This document shows, piece after piece, positions 32,104 through 41,981 of a stretch of 64,000 nucleotides of DNA (its first letter is position 1; each line of letters opens with the position of its first letter). The stretch spans positions 62,001 through 126,000 of the forward strand of contig JAFZDL010000025.1 in NCBI GenBank assembly GCA_017561205.1, written 5' to 3'. The position numbers and the translations under genes are program-made. The DNA is from Oscillospiraceae bacterium (lineage in GTDB: Bacteria; Bacillota; Clostridia; Oscillospirales; Oscillospiraceae). The notes beneath the pieces are model-generated. The model had not been told where the DNA came from, ran no database searches, and saw only the letters and a list, made by a program, of their open reading frames with translations.

Positions 32104-33807
32104 TTACTTGATAAAAGTATCGTTGTAAGACTTCAGGCTTGCCTCGTACTTGCCCTCAATTGCGGGAATTGCACTCTCGGGAGGCATCTGGGTGATCTCT
32201 TTGTAGTCGAGCAACAGTTGTACACCTTTATAGGTACCTTCGACGAAGTGACCACGAGCTTCCAGATACTTATTGAGCTTAGTAACATAAGCAGCATCAT
32301 AGGTATTGCCGAGATTCTTCAGCTTCTTGGCACGGGTATTGTTGATCTTGGCCAGAGCTTCCAGAACCTTCTTGGAGTAGTCAGAGGTGCCCTTCAGACC
32401 CTCATACTCGCAGGCCACAGTGCCCAGAGAGTAATCGGAAACATACTTAAGACCGCACTTCAGCATGTAGCAGAACAGATCGATAACAGCTTCACGCTCA
32501 TCACAGGAAGCAGCCATACTCCAGCAGGCCTGGGTCAGCATGGAAGAACCCAGGGTCTCGCCGTTGCTGCCTCTCCACTCGGGAATGGGAGCGACCTCCA
32601 AACGGTTGCTGTTAGGGATCTCCTGGTACAGGTGCTGCCAGTTGTAGGGCTCGCAGTCAGACAGCTGCATAGCGAACATAGGATAGACCACATTTTTCTG
32701 AATGTTGTTCGGATTAGTGATAGAACACTTCTTAACAGTGAAAGCATCATACTTCATCTGCATAAAGTCCTTGATGTAGGGCTTGTCAAGGACGGAAACC
32801 AGCTCGCCCTTGGTGTTCATTTCAAAGGCGTTAACCAGGTTGTGCCAGGAGTAGGAGGGCAGACCGTAGGTGTCGGTCTTGCTGTCGCCGTCGACATCCT
32901 TGGTCATCTGAACCATAACCTCCAGGAAGGTATCCCAGGTCCAGTTGCCCTCCAGGAAGTACTCCTTAGGAGTCTTGACACCATATTCCTTAAACATATC
33001 TACGTTGTAGTAGCACATCATGGTGCCGGTCCAGGGCTTCACAAAGCCATGGCTCTTGGTGCCGTACTGCAACATATCCAGGAATTCCTCGCCGCAGATC
33101 TCAGCCAGCTTCTTATATTCAGCATTGGTGAAATCAGCGGTAAGGCCGTTGTTGGAAATGCCGGGAAAGACATCGGTGTGGCCGATAATATCGGGCCTGT
33201 CGCCTGCGTTGATAGCAGACATAATAGCGGTCTGATTGTAGTCGCCCCTAAATTCAATGGTAACACCGTTCAGCTCAGCCCATTCAACAACAGCTGCGCG
33301 CTCGATGTATGGATAGATACCGGTGGATTCGAGGTCGATCATAGTCTGCAGATTTTGGTAGGATGCGTCAGTACCCAAACCGTAGATCTGAAGAGTCTTG
33401 CCCTTGAACTTAGAATTGACAGCGGCAGTTGCCTTGGTGGGGCCGGTGGAACCGGTGGTAGCCTTGGTAGCGGCAGCCTGGGTTGCCTTGGTAGTCTTAC
33501 CGGTGGTAGCCTTAGTAGCTTTGGTAGCCTTCGTGTTCTTGGGTCTGGAAACAGCAGTAGGCTTCTTGTTTCCGGATTCTCCCTCATTTTCCTCAGGAGC
33601 CTCAGTCCCCTCGGGATTCTCTACGACACCGGTAGCATCAGTTTCGCCAGTAGCATCGGGTGCCTCAGTGGCATCCAGTGCCTTAGTGGCTTCGGTTGCG
33701 CCAGTGGCCGTGGGGTCGGTTGCAGGATCTTTGGCCTTCTTCTTACAACCGATAAAAAGACCGGCGACCATGCAAATGACCAACAGCAGTGCGATCAGTT
33801 TCTTCAT
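32104..33807 (-). CDS. Extracellular sugar-binding lipoprotein with Thr/Ala/Lys linker
   Basis: 567 residues. Signal peptide and lipobox at 1-21 (MVAGLFIGC, lipidated Cys21). A low-complexity stalk of about 110 residues (TEATKALDATEAPDATGETD, then repeated TKATKATTG) lifts the binding domain from the membrane. From residue about 135 it is a family 1 solute-binding protein, with TIEFRGDYNQTAIMSAINAGDRPDIIG and GNWTWDTFLEVMVQMTKDVDGD. It is a single gene with promoter and terminator. The nearby permease pair 34545-36428 has no binding protein in its own operon, so this is its likely partner. Confidence 0.85.
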   Translation of the reverse strand: MKKLIALLLVICMVAGLFIGCKKKAKDPATDPTATGATEATKALDATEAPDATGETDATGVVENPEGTEAPEENEGESGNKKPTAVSRPKNTKATKATKATTGKTTKATQAAATKATTGSTGPTKATAAVNSKFKGKTLQIYGLGTDASYQNLQTMIDLESTGIYPYIERAAVVEWAELNGVTIEFRGDYNQTAIMSAINAGDRPDIIGHTDVFPGISNNGLTADFTNAEYKKLAEICGEEFLDMLQYGTKSHGFVKPWTGTMMCYYNVDMFKEYGVKTPKEYFLEGNWTWDTFLEVMVQMTKDVDGDSKTDTYGLPSYSWHNLVNAFEMNTKGELVSVLDKPYIKDFMQMKYDAFTVKKCSITNPNNIQKNVVYPMFAMQLSDCEPYNWQHLYQEIPNSNRLEVAPIPEWRGSNGETLGSSMLTQACWSMAASCDEREAVIDLFCYMLKCGLKYVSDYSLGTVACEYEGLKGTSDYSKKVLEALAKINNTRAKKLKNLGNTYDAAYVTKLNKYLEARGHFVEGTYKGVQLLLDYKEITQMPPESAIPAIEGKYEASLKSYNDTFIK

Positions 33808-33861
33808 AATATACTCTCCTTTAATTTTTTAACTGCGGTCAAGCCGCAATAATTCACTTAC

Positions 33862-33890
33862 ATTATAGCTGATTATTGGCAATCTTTCAA
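33862..33890 (-). promoter_or_regulatory. Promoter of the sugar-binding lipoprotein gene
   Basis: TTGAAA (33885-33890), 17 nt, TATAAT (33862-33867). Confidence 0.7.
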
Positions 33891-33961
33891 TATCAATTAT
33901 ATGCAAATCCATGAAAATTGGCAATTGGCACAAAAGTCATCGAATATATTGGTTATTTTGT

Positions 33962-34464
33962 TCAAAAAACTTCCATTTCGTACAACTCAACGCGCTTACT
34001 CTTAAAATCAAGACACAAACAATAGCGTCCTTCAGCAGATAGGTCACAGAGAATTCTTCCGTCTTCACTTCGGCAAATTCAGAAACGGTCCATTCCTCGC
34101 CGTTACGGATCTGAAGCTTCGTATTATCCAATCCCCAACCGCTGACAACGATCTTGCTGTGATCCTGACCGGGATAGAAATTGGTACGGAACTCCAGCAG
34201 AGAGAATCTGATAACAATGGGTTCATAAGTAACGATAACAGGATAGTGACGTTTGAACTCAATGCCGTCAGAAACACGCTTCAAACTAACAGACACCGGG
34301 AATCTAGTCAACTCATTAAAGTAACAAGGAGCAGTAAATTCATTAACACCGGCTTTCAATGTAACCTTGACACTTTCTGCGTGATCGGAACTAAACTCAA
34401 ATTCACCGGAATATGTATTTACAATATTCCAAATCATTTTAGCAGATTGAGGTGAATTTTACAA
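33962..34464 (-). pseudogene. Doubly deleted paralogue of the CBM9-like gene, promoter retained
   Basis: The minus strand keeps a promoter-like TTGTAA (34459-34464), 17 nt, TAAAAT (34436-34441) matching that of the intact gene, then ACATATTCCG from its leader joined directly to codons matching EDGEFEFSSD near residue 260. Similarity continues to EFRTNFYPGQDHSKI, then jumps to the C-terminal domain (LQIRNGEEWTVSEFAEVKTEEFS). A frameshift precedes RVELYEMEVF and the stop at 33962-33964. Two internal deletions and one frameshift make it non-functional. Confidence 0.8.
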
Positions 34465-34494
34465 CACAAATTTCCCAATTTCAGAAACAAAAAT

Positions 34495-34526
34495 ACAGGG
34501 AGTGTCAAAAGCTTGACACTCCCTGT
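34495..34526 (-). terminator. Terminator of the eight-gene sugar-import operon
   Basis: Perfect 14-bp stem ACAGGGAGTGTCAA / TTGACACTCCCTGT with a 4-nt loop and ATTTTTG on the minus strand. Confidence 0.9.
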
Positions 34527-34544
34527 TAAAATAGGAAATTTCTT

Positions 34545-35510
34545 TTAGCCCTTGCTGCCGGAACGGTCCATACATTCCACAAAGAATCTCTGGCCAATCA
34601 GGAACAAAACCATCATAGGTGTAACAGCTGTCAATATGATAGCATAGTGCTCTGCCTGTCTACGCATTAGATCCAACTGATTTACACCAATACCCTGACG
34701 CTCTCTCATTCCCTCCAGAGCAACCATCAAAGTGAGGTTATCATCGCCGGGCAGCGAGAACACACCGGCGAGCAGCGCATCGTTCCAGTAATAAATCACA
34801 GAAAGCAATGCCACTGTTACCACAACAGGCTTAATGTTGGGGATCATAATCCGCAGATAGATGGAAAGGGGGCTACAACCATCGATCTTAGCAGCTTCCT
34901 CCAAATCTCTGGGCATGCTCATAAAGAACTGCCGGAACAGGAAAATGTAAATACCGGAGTTCAGACCAACACCAAACAGTGCAGGCACATAGAACGCCAT
35001 ATAGTTGTTCAAGATGTTGATCGTGAAGGTCTCACCGGTAAACAGACCGATAATCTTACCAATACCAAAGATGTCGAACCAACGATATTCATAGTACAGA
35101 GGGATGATAGCAGTCTGTACAGGCAGAATAATCGTAAACAACACACAAGCATACACAATAGGATTGCCCTTGAATTTGTAACGACCTAAGCCATAACCAA
35201 CCAAGGAGCAGGAAAACACCTGCAACAGCGTGCAGATCAATGCAATAGTCGCCGTATTCTTGGCATACTTAATGAAATGAAAATATGCCTTTTCGCCAAA
35301 CATAGCATTCTTAAAGTTTTCAAAGGTTGCTCTGCTGGGCAAGAATCCAGATTCCTCCGTATACAATTCCACAGCGGGTGTAAAAGAAGAGGAAATCATC
35401 TTGATAACTGGGAACAGAACAACGTAGCTGATACCAATCAACAGTGCATAACGGAACACTTTGTACAAAAATGAGGCACAAGGTTCGATAATTTTCTTAT
35501 TAAATTTCAT
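34545..35510 (-). CDS. Carbohydrate ABC permease, MalG type
   Basis: 321 residues, six membrane helices. The EAA loop is LEEAAKIDGCSPLSIYLRIMIPNIKP (about 225-250), where the import ATPase docks. It forms the membrane channel with the MalF-type protein encoded 18 bp upstream. It is the last gene of the long operon. A long outward loop contains DIFGIGKIIGLFTGETF, larger than in most homologues. Confidence 0.9.
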   Translation of the reverse strand: MKFNKKIIEPCASFLYKVFRYALLIGISYVVLFPVIKMISSSFTPAVELYTEESGFLPSRATFENFKNAMFGEKAYFHFIKYAKNTATIALICTLLQVFSCSLVGYGLGRYKFKGNPIVYACVLFTIILPVQTAIIPLYYEYRWFDIFGIGKIIGLFTGETFTINILNNYMAFYVPALFGVGLNSGIYIFLFRQFFMSMPRDLEEAAKIDGCSPLSIYLRIMIPNIKPVVVTVALLSVIYYWNDALLAGVFSLPGDDNLTLMVALEGMRERQGIGVNQLDLMRRQAEHYAIILTAVTPMMVLFLIGQRFFVECMDRSGSKG

Positions 35511-35528
35511 AATCGTACCTCCTCCCTC

Positions 35529-36428
35529 TTAGTCCATAGAAATAACCTTGCGGGACAAGAATGCATTCACGATAACGACCAGGATAAAAATCGCCACAGA
35601 ATAGCCCCAGCTCATTGCACAGGCGTAGTCGAAGTTACCTAACATATTTGTATCGATCATGCTAACAATAGAGTTAGTGCTTGCATTGAAGTAATCAATG
35701 ATTGTATAGATCAAACACAACAGTATGCTGGGTGTAAGCAACGGGAATGTAATCTTCCAGAAAGTCTCCCACTTGGTTGCACCTTCCATCTCAGCCACTT
35801 CGTAAAGGTAGGCAGGAATGGTCTGCAAGCCGATGATAAACAGAATGATCTGGATACCTGCGCTCCACAGCAGATTAAACAACTGCGTAGCATATCCGGT
35901 AAACTTCTCAATGATAGAAGACAACGGGCCAAAGCTTCCGACGATTTCTTGCAGGAAACCACGTGCCTCACCGCTCATCATAAAGAAAGAATTGGTTGTG
36001 TCCTTCAACTCATCTCTGCCACCCAAGTCGTTGAAGACTTGCAGAACCTGGTCAGCTGCGAAGATAACCGGCAAGAACATAATGGCACGGAACAACAAAC
36101 GTCCGGCAAACTTTTCGTTCAGCAAAATTGCCAGGAACATACTGATGAACATAATCACCAGGATCTTAATAGCAGCTTCCTTGACCACCGACCACAAAGC
36201 TTGTATAAACTTTGCGTCACCGGTAAACATTTTATCAAAGTTTCCCCAACCAATAGGATCAAACACCAAACCCTCTTGACCAACAGTAACATCATTGAAA
36301 GAGTACATCAATGACTGAGCAACGGGTTTTGCAAACAGGAAAATGAATCCAATAATAAAAGGCAATACAAACATCCAGCCTGTGGTATCAGTGGGAGTTA
36401 TAATTTTAAGTCTCTTATTTCTTTTCAT
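35529..36428 (-). CDS. Carbohydrate ABC permease, MalF/UgpA type
   Basis: 299 residues, six membrane helices, with the EAA-like loop YEVAEMEGATKWETFWKITFPLLTP (about 210-235). It pairs with the permease downstream. ATG overlaps the DUF5696 stop by 4 nt, so expression is tied to that gene. Confidence 0.9.
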   Translation of the reverse strand: MKRNKRLKIITPTDTTGWMFVLPFIIGFIFLFAKPVAQSLMYSFNDVTVGQEGLVFDPIGWGNFDKMFTGDAKFIQALWSVVKEAAIKILVIMFISMFLAILLNEKFAGRLLFRAIMFLPVIFAADQVLQVFNDLGGRDELKDTTNSFFMMSGEARGFLQEIVGSFGPLSSIIEKFTGYATQLFNLLWSAGIQIILFIIGLQTIPAYLYEVAEMEGATKWETFWKITFPLLTPSILLCLIYTIIDYFNASTNSIVSMIDTNMLGNFDYACAMSWGYSVAIFILVVIVNAFLSRKVISMD

Positions 36429-38863
36429 TTCGTACCTCCCAAAACAACCTTATACTGCTTAGCCGGAATTTCTACGCCTTCAGCAGTCGTGTATGCTTCA
36501 TCGCGGTAATTGACAATGACCTTACCGTTTTCATACGCAGTCTCGGTGACATCCTCAGCAATAGTCGCATGGTCAATGATGTTCTTACCTGCAAACTGAG
36601 CCGATACATCCTGCAGAGTCTTATAGTGCTCTATAATCTTCTCTTTCCAGCGCTTGTAGGAGTAAGAAACCATATCATCATATTCAGTACCAACCAACTG
36701 GTCAACATCACCGTAAATCAGGTTGTACTTCAAATTGCTGCCATTCTCCAGAACCTTCAGCAACTCCTGCTCGTAGTCAACGGACATATTGAAGGCGGTA
36801 GGTGCAAGTACTGTATTTCCCTGCATAGCAATCTGATAGAAAGGTACTGTATGATCAGCCAAATCATAATCACTACTGCCGTTTGCAACATCGGAAACAA
36901 TGTCGGAGTAGGCCAATGTGTAAGCATTGCCACCATGCACCATGACGAAATCAGCGTTCTCATCTGCATATTTCAATGCCTCTTTCCAGAACTCCATAGA
37001 ATGGGTTCTTGTAGTGGAAGGCACATCGTCCGCATAGTCGGTATACAGCACCTTACCAATACGGTCAAGGGAAATGTTATTGATCTTCCATTCTGCAGCA
37101 GCATCCACAAATTTTGTTACAAGGCCGGGCAGCTTTGCCGGATAGAGAATATTCCAGCGGCTGGTATCATCCATCTGCTCAGAGTCCAAAATAAACTGAT
37201 ACTGGAATGCATATTTATCAAAGAAGGTCTTAGCTGTGTCCGCATTGGTATCATAGCCATTGCCGTTGTTGTAAACATCAACAGGATTGGACTCCAGGAA
37301 GAAAACTACTCCTTCCTGATTCAAATAGTCAATCATAGCGCGGAATTCTTTTTTGGAACCCAGAACAGACTCGGTCTCAACCGTGCTATACACCTTGTTG
37401 TTCAAACCGCCGTCCAAAGCGCCAATATAGTTGATAACCAAGTTATCAATACCCTCAGCCTTCAACTCCTTAACGATAGTTACCACATCATTATAGGTAG
37501 TCAACGGTGTAACAACAGGCTTCTTGACGCCAAAGACATACTTTTCAATGCTAACGGCACCGACCAAATCCAAAATTAAGTACTTTTTATTCGCAAGGGC
37601 AGACTTCTTCAGCTGGTTAGCCTCCTGAAGTTGCTCTCTGTACTTCTCAGCCATACCAACATAATTAGCCTTATCGCCATTCAGGAAATAGTAGCGAACA
37701 GCAAAATTCTGATTAACAAGCTGATTGTCACTAATAGCCAAAACTCTGGCTTCCTGACCTGCGTAAGTACTGGCAGCCGTTTTGATGTATTTATGCTCAA
37801 CCATATGCACAACAGGGTGAATCATATTGTAAGAGCTGACCTTACCACTGGTACTTGCAACAATGCTGGAACTTGCATCACCGGAAACGATCACGCCGAG
37901 GAACGCCTTATCCTGTGTAGCCACACTGTTGGGAGTTTCCTCGCCATCGTGAGTTTTCTCGATATCAGCAGTTTCCTTTACTCCCTCCCACTTGGAACCA
38001 AAAATAGGCAAACTGATCTGTTCCTTCACAGTCTCAGCTTTTTCCAGACCCAAGGTGATATTATTGCCATAAACCGTATTGTTGTAGAAAACAATATCGT
38101 TATGGTTCTTGCCGTTATTAAAATCAATCAGTGCGCCAGAGCCATCGGGAACCAACAATTCACCAGGCTGGGATTCATTGGCAGCGCCAAAATAAGGCAA
38201 GAGCTTAATATCAAGAATTGCGTAGGGATAGGTACCAACGCCCTTGATCTCTTCGGTTACAATTTCAGCCTGGAAGGCACCATCCACAATGCTGTACTGA
38301 ACGGGAATATATACATTTGCAATGGGGAATCCAAATGTGAACTTCACACCGGAACCATCAGCAAGCTTCTCATATTCCATACAGCCTTTGAGAATGCTAT
38401 CACCGTAGTTATTGAATTCCTGGTCAACAGGTTGTTTCTTCTCAATATTGAAGAATGTCACATGAATCTGAGCGTTGATCATAGGCTTTCTAACCGGCAG
38501 CTTCGCATTTGCGCGGTCTACAGGATTAGAATACCAAACATTACCCGTTTTCTTTTCAACCACCTTAACTTCACCATTGGTGAAATTAGCCCACAATTCA
38601 AGACCATCCTTATCTGCTACCAACTCAAAGGCTTCCAGATCTTCCTCGGGAACCTTACTGGTATCAGCAGTAATGGCATCATCGATAATCTCGATTGTAT
38701 TTGCCTTTTCATAAGCGATATCAGACCAATAGATCTTATATGCGCCCCAGCCCACAGCTACCAGCAGGACAATAATCAATGTCACGCTAATTACACGGGC
38801 AATTAACTCACTATTTCTGTGGAGCGCACGCCTAAATTTGAATAATTTATTTTTAATATCCAT
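36425..38863 (-). CDS. DUF5696 membrane-anchored protein of sugar ABC loci
   Basis: 812 residues from ATG 38861-38863 (GGAG site). One membrane helix (about 22-45, VISVTLIIVLLVAVGWGAYKI) anchors a large outside part. The DUF5696 pattern is clear: ELVADKDGLELWANFTNGEVKVVEKKTGNVWYSNP, then LVPDGSGALIDFNNGK, then a barrel-like C-terminal half with IDNLVINYIGALDGG and VVFFLESNPVD. DUF5696 genes accompany sugar ABC systems in Firmicutes. A role as surface glycan hydrolase or capture protein is inferred only. Confidence 0.8.
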   Translation of the reverse strand: MDIKNKLFKFRRALHRNSELIARVISVTLIIVLLVAVGWGAYKIYWSDIAYEKANTIEIIDDAITADTSKVPEEDLEAFELVADKDGLELWANFTNGEVKVVEKKTGNVWYSNPVDRANAKLPVRKPMINAQIHVTFFNIEKKQPVDQEFNNYGDSILKGCMEYEKLADGSGVKFTFGFPIANVYIPVQYSIVDGAFQAEIVTEEIKGVGTYPYAILDIKLLPYFGAANESQPGELLVPDGSGALIDFNNGKNHNDIVFYNNTVYGNNITLGLEKAETVKEQISLPIFGSKWEGVKETADIEKTHDGEETPNSVATQDKAFLGVIVSGDASSSIVASTSGKVSSYNMIHPVVHMVEHKYIKTAASTYAGQEARVLAISDNQLVNQNFAVRYYFLNGDKANYVGMAEKYREQLQEANQLKKSALANKKYLILDLVGAVSIEKYVFGVKKPVVTPLTTYNDVVTIVKELKAEGIDNLVINYIGALDGGLNNKVYSTVETESVLGSKKEFRAMIDYLNQEGVVFFLESNPVDVYNNGNGYDTNADTAKTFFDKYAFQYQFILDSEQMDDTSRWNILYPAKLPGLVTKFVDAAAEWKINNISLDRIGKVLYTDYADDVPSTTRTHSMEFWKEALKYADENADFVMVHGGNAYTLAYSDIVSDVANGSSDYDLADHTVPFYQIAMQGNTVLAPTAFNMSVDYEQELLKVLENGSNLKYNLIYGDVDQLVGTEYDDMVSYSYKRWKEKIIEHYKTLQDVSAQFAGKNIIDHATIAEDVTETAYENGKVIVNYRDEAYTTAEGVEIPAKQYKVVLGGTK

Positions 38864-38886
38864 ATTCTTCTCCGTTCCACAAAAAA

Positions 38887-39525
38887 TCACTGATAACTAA
38901 GCTCGAAATACAAGGATGCCACGAAGAAATACACCTGCTGGAACAGCATAATCAGCATCAATGCAAGGAACAAAATAATAATCAGGCCAACAACAGTAAG
39001 CAAAATAGCAAGAAAAGTTTTAGCAAAAGAATACTCATGAATTTCTTCCAAACCGCTAAAAGCAATAAATGCGCCCCAAATTTCAGACACAATAATTGCA
39101 TAGGTCAAGAACACCTGCTCATCACCGGCCAGCACCCAGCTGCCACAGACAGTAATAAAGCGAACAATGATATAGGGCACCAGCGCATTTGCGCAAACCA
39201 CACAAATATCCTTCAGCTTTCCCTTACCATCCAGCAGTGTGCAGAAACACCAGTTGGAAATAGCAACCATAAAGAAAATCATTATGGTAACAACAGATGT
39301 ACGAAGCAAGCTGGTATCTGCAGAATCAAATGTGTTCATGTCATAGCCCGTGGCTGTACGATGGAACATTTCCACCAAAAGCCACAAGGCAATGGTAATT
39401 GCAACAACCGCAGAGGAGCCCTTTTTGTTTGCCTTCAGCTCCAGGAAGCCATCCCGGGGATGCATACAGATATAAAAAGGATACAAATAGGGGCTCATTG
39501 TATCAAAGCCAGTACGTTTTTTCAT
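38887..39525 (-). CDS. Yip1-like membrane protein
   Basis: 212 residues with five membrane helices and the Yip1 pattern (PFYICMHPRDGFLELKANKKGS, then LDGKGKLKDICVVCANALVPYIIVRF). Function in bacteria is not known. It sits between the NHL/TPR and DUF5696 genes with short gaps and probably belongs to the same membrane assembly. Confidence 0.8.
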   Translation of the reverse strand: MKKRTGFDTMSPYLYPFYICMHPRDGFLELKANKKGSSAVVAITIALWLLVEMFHRTATGYDMNTFDSADTSLLRTSVVTIMIFFMVAISNWCFCTLLDGKGKLKDICVVCANALVPYIIVRFITVCGSWVLAGDEQVFLTYAIIVSEIWGAFIAFSGLEEIHEYSFAKTFLAILLTVVGLIIILFLALMLIMLFQQVYFFVASLYFELSYQ

Positions 39526-39530
39526 TACAA

Positions 39531-41084
39531 TTAATCCCCTTTCCTAGTGGAAATTTTCCACGCAATCTTATTGCAGATTTGTTTAATCTGATCATAGCCC
39601 AGAATGCCGATCATAGCTAAAATAACCACCGTAGCTAGCAGACCGAAGTTTGCGCGCACGATCTCGTCGCGCAGACCGGCTTTCGCCTCTGCATAACCAT
39701 CCTGGTCCTTGCCCATCATAAAGAAGTCCATAGCCTGCTCATACTTACCGGTCTGGAACATCTCCTGGGACTGTTCATTGTCCATGGCCAGACAAGCCTT
39801 ACCCATACCAACATAAGCACGGGTAAAGTTGGGGTTCATAAGCAGAACCTCTTCCCAGTAGTGGACGGAGTCAATATAACGACCCTCATTATACAGGTTG
39901 TTTGCCTCACGGATCTTTTCACCGTAGAGAGTCTGTGTCATAACTGTAATGGTCAGCTTCTTAGCATCCAAAACCAAAAGGTTATTCTCACTGTCAGACT
40001 CGATGCCCATAGGGCTCAGGAACAAACCCTTCTGGTTGCCGTAACCGCCGAAAACACTCAGCAAATTACAGTTTTTATCATACTGGAACAGGCGACCAGT
40101 CGCGGAATCAAGCACAGTAAAAACGCCTTCATCATCGACAGTCAAATCAACCATCTGCATATTCTTTTGCATACTGGTTTGAGAAATACTATAGAAGTCG
40201 ATGTTTTGCGCAAACACGTTTTTACCCAAAGCATTCAGCTTAACAACAGTGGATGCAATATTATCCTTGATGGGAGAAACACCATAGACAAAGCGATCTT
40301 CAGACCAAAACAGGTTGTTGAATGCAACGGGCTGGTAGCTTTCACCTGTTTGGGCGCTCTGCTCAGCAGTCAGAATCTTTCGCCACATAAACTCAATCTT
40401 CATGGCGGCAGTCTGCTTCAGCTTATTGGTACCGTAGAAACCCAAGAAATTATTGGCGCTGTCGATCATCAAAGCACCGTTAACGGAAACCGCAGGATCA
40501 CCGGTGACAATGTACATAATACCCATGTTGTCAACAATAATTCTCTTAGGTTCCAGACCCTTGGCTTTCTCCAGCATTACGTCCTTGGGCAGGGTATAAA
40601 TTTTGCTGACATTACCCTCAAGATCGGACACCAATACACGGTCGTTCTCAGTGTCTGCAATGTACAATGTACCACTGGTTTCACGGTAGAACAGGCCGCT
40701 TGCACCCTTTGCCAAGGTCAAGGTCTCATCCTTATAATTAAAGGTTCTGAGTTCTCTGAACAGGGTATAATCCTTGTTCAGAATAATTACCTTAGCAAAT
40801 TGCTTATCAGTCTTATTACCGTATTCGTCTACCTCATAATAGTGATCAATGATAAACACACGATCGCTCTTGTCTACAAAGATCTCAGTGGGCTCCAACA
40901 GGCGTTCGGTGCCCATTACTGTCTCGTCAACAACCTTCTTTACCTTATAAATGTTTGTGGACGGAACAGCTACTGAATCTTCGTATGTATAAGCCCTGTC
41001 AGGCTGGCCAGCGAAGGCTGCAATTCCGGTGCAACTCAGAGCAAGCACTAAAACCAGAAGCAGGCAAAATAACTTTTTTCTCAT
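39531..41084 (-). CDS. Exported NHL-propeller/TPR protein with C-terminal anchor
   Basis: 517 residues from ATG 41082-41084 (GAGGTG site). Signal peptide LFCLLLVLVLALSCTGIAAFA, then a beta-propeller of NHL-like strands (TEIFVDKSDRVFIID, GTLYIADTENDRVLV, RIIVDNMGIMYIV, MGIESDSENNLLVLD). TPR-like helices follow (about 395-465, YNEGRYIDSVHYWEEVLLMNPNFTRAYVGMG), then one C-terminal membrane helix. It would stand on the outer face of the membrane as a binding scaffold. It is cotranscribed with the Yip1 and permease genes. Confidence 0.82.
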   Translation of the reverse strand: MRKKLFCLLLVLVLALSCTGIAAFAGQPDRAYTYEDSVAVPSTNIYKVKKVVDETVMGTERLLEPTEIFVDKSDRVFIIDHYYEVDEYGNKTDKQFAKVIILNKDYTLFRELRTFNYKDETLTLAKGASGLFYRETSGTLYIADTENDRVLVSDLEGNVSKIYTLPKDVMLEKAKGLEPKRIIVDNMGIMYIVTGDPAVSVNGALMIDSANNFLGFYGTNKLKQTAAMKIEFMWRKILTAEQSAQTGESYQPVAFNNLFWSEDRFVYGVSPIKDNIASTVVKLNALGKNVFAQNIDFYSISQTSMQKNMQMVDLTVDDEGVFTVLDSATGRLFQYDKNCNLLSVFGGYGNQKGLFLSPMGIESDSENNLLVLDAKKLTITVMTQTLYGEKIREANNLYNEGRYIDSVHYWEEVLLMNPNFTRAYVGMGKACLAMDNEQSQEMFQTGKYEQAMDFFMMGKDQDGYAEAKAGLRDEIVRANFGLLATVVILAMIGILGYDQIKQICNKIAWKISTRKGD

Positions 41085-41107
41085 ATACACACCTCACTTC
41101 AAAGTTC

Positions 41108-41968
41108 TTAATCCTTAATACCGGAATGTGCCATCGTCTGCAGCATTTTGCTCTGGTTAAGCACGAATGCTACAATAGGCGGAATCATCAGCAACACACT
41201 AGCTGCCGCAGACGCACCGGAACGGGCGATACCGCCGGCGGTAATCTGACTCAATGCTGTAGGCAGCAACTTCAGATCTTCTCTAAAGATAACACCACTA
41301 GAACCATTATTCCAAACACTCTGGAAGGACAGAACCACAACAGTCATAAATGCAGGCTTAACATTGGGCAAAACCACGTTATAGAAAATTCTAAAGTCGT
41401 TGGCGCCGTCCAGCTTTGCAGCGTCCAACAAAGAATCCGGAATCTGCAGCATAAACTGACGAAGCAGGAACATATGGAGGGTGGAAGCAAGGGAAGGCAG
41501 AATCAAAACCCAGTAGGTATTGATCAGACCCAGCTTAGCCTTAACAATGTATGAAGGCAGCGCCGTAACACCACCGGAGAACAGCAGAGTCAGCATGATC
41601 AGTCGCCACAGGCCATTCTTACCGGGGAACTTCTTCTTAGCGAAGGGATAAGCAGCCATTGAGCCGATCAAAACACCAATGGTGGTGCTGACAAGACTGA
41701 CAAAAATAGAGTTAAACAGATATCTGCTAAACGGAACTGTCAAGTCAGCCACCAAGGTGAACAACTGTGAATAGTTGGCGCCGGTGGGGTTAACCACATA
41801 GAAACGCGGGGGGAAGATGAAACGTTCTTCAACAGGCTTGAAGGACTGGATGATACTGTAGTACATGGGCAAGCCCATAAAACAACCTACAACAACCAAC
41901 ATCAACAAGACCAAAAAGTTGCCGGTATGAGAGCGATTCAATTGTTTTTTGATTCTTATTCTTTTCAT
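41108..41968 (-). CDS. Carbohydrate ABC permease, LacG/MalG type
   Basis: 286 residues from ATG 41966-41968 (AGGAG site). Six membrane helices, with the EAA loop LLDAAKLDGANDFRIFYNVVLPNVKPAF. Partner of the preceding permease gene. It differs clearly from the MalG-type protein at 34.5 kb, so the operon holds two distinct import channels. Confidence 0.9.
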   Translation of the reverse strand: MKRIRIKKQLNRSHTGNFLVLLMLVVVGCFMGLPMYYSIIQSFKPVEERFIFPPRFYVVNPTGANYSQLFTLVADLTVPFSRYLFNSIFVSLVSTTIGVLIGSMAAYPFAKKKFPGKNGLWRLIMLTLLFSGGVTALPSYIVKAKLGLINTYWVLILPSLASTLHMFLLRQFMLQIPDSLLDAAKLDGANDFRIFYNVVLPNVKPAFMTVVVLSFQSVWNNGSSGVIFREDLKLLPTALSQITAGGIARSGASAAASVLLMIPPIVAFVLNQSKMLQTMAHSGIKD

Positions 41969-41981
41969 AATCTCTCTCCTA

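Noticed and set aside
32218..33852. 544-codon open frame on the plus strand
   Set aside because: It lies wholly antisense to the lipoprotein sugar-binding gene, whose leader, lipobox and domain pattern are clear. The antisense product is low-complexity from the Thr/Ala/Lys linker and has no family look.
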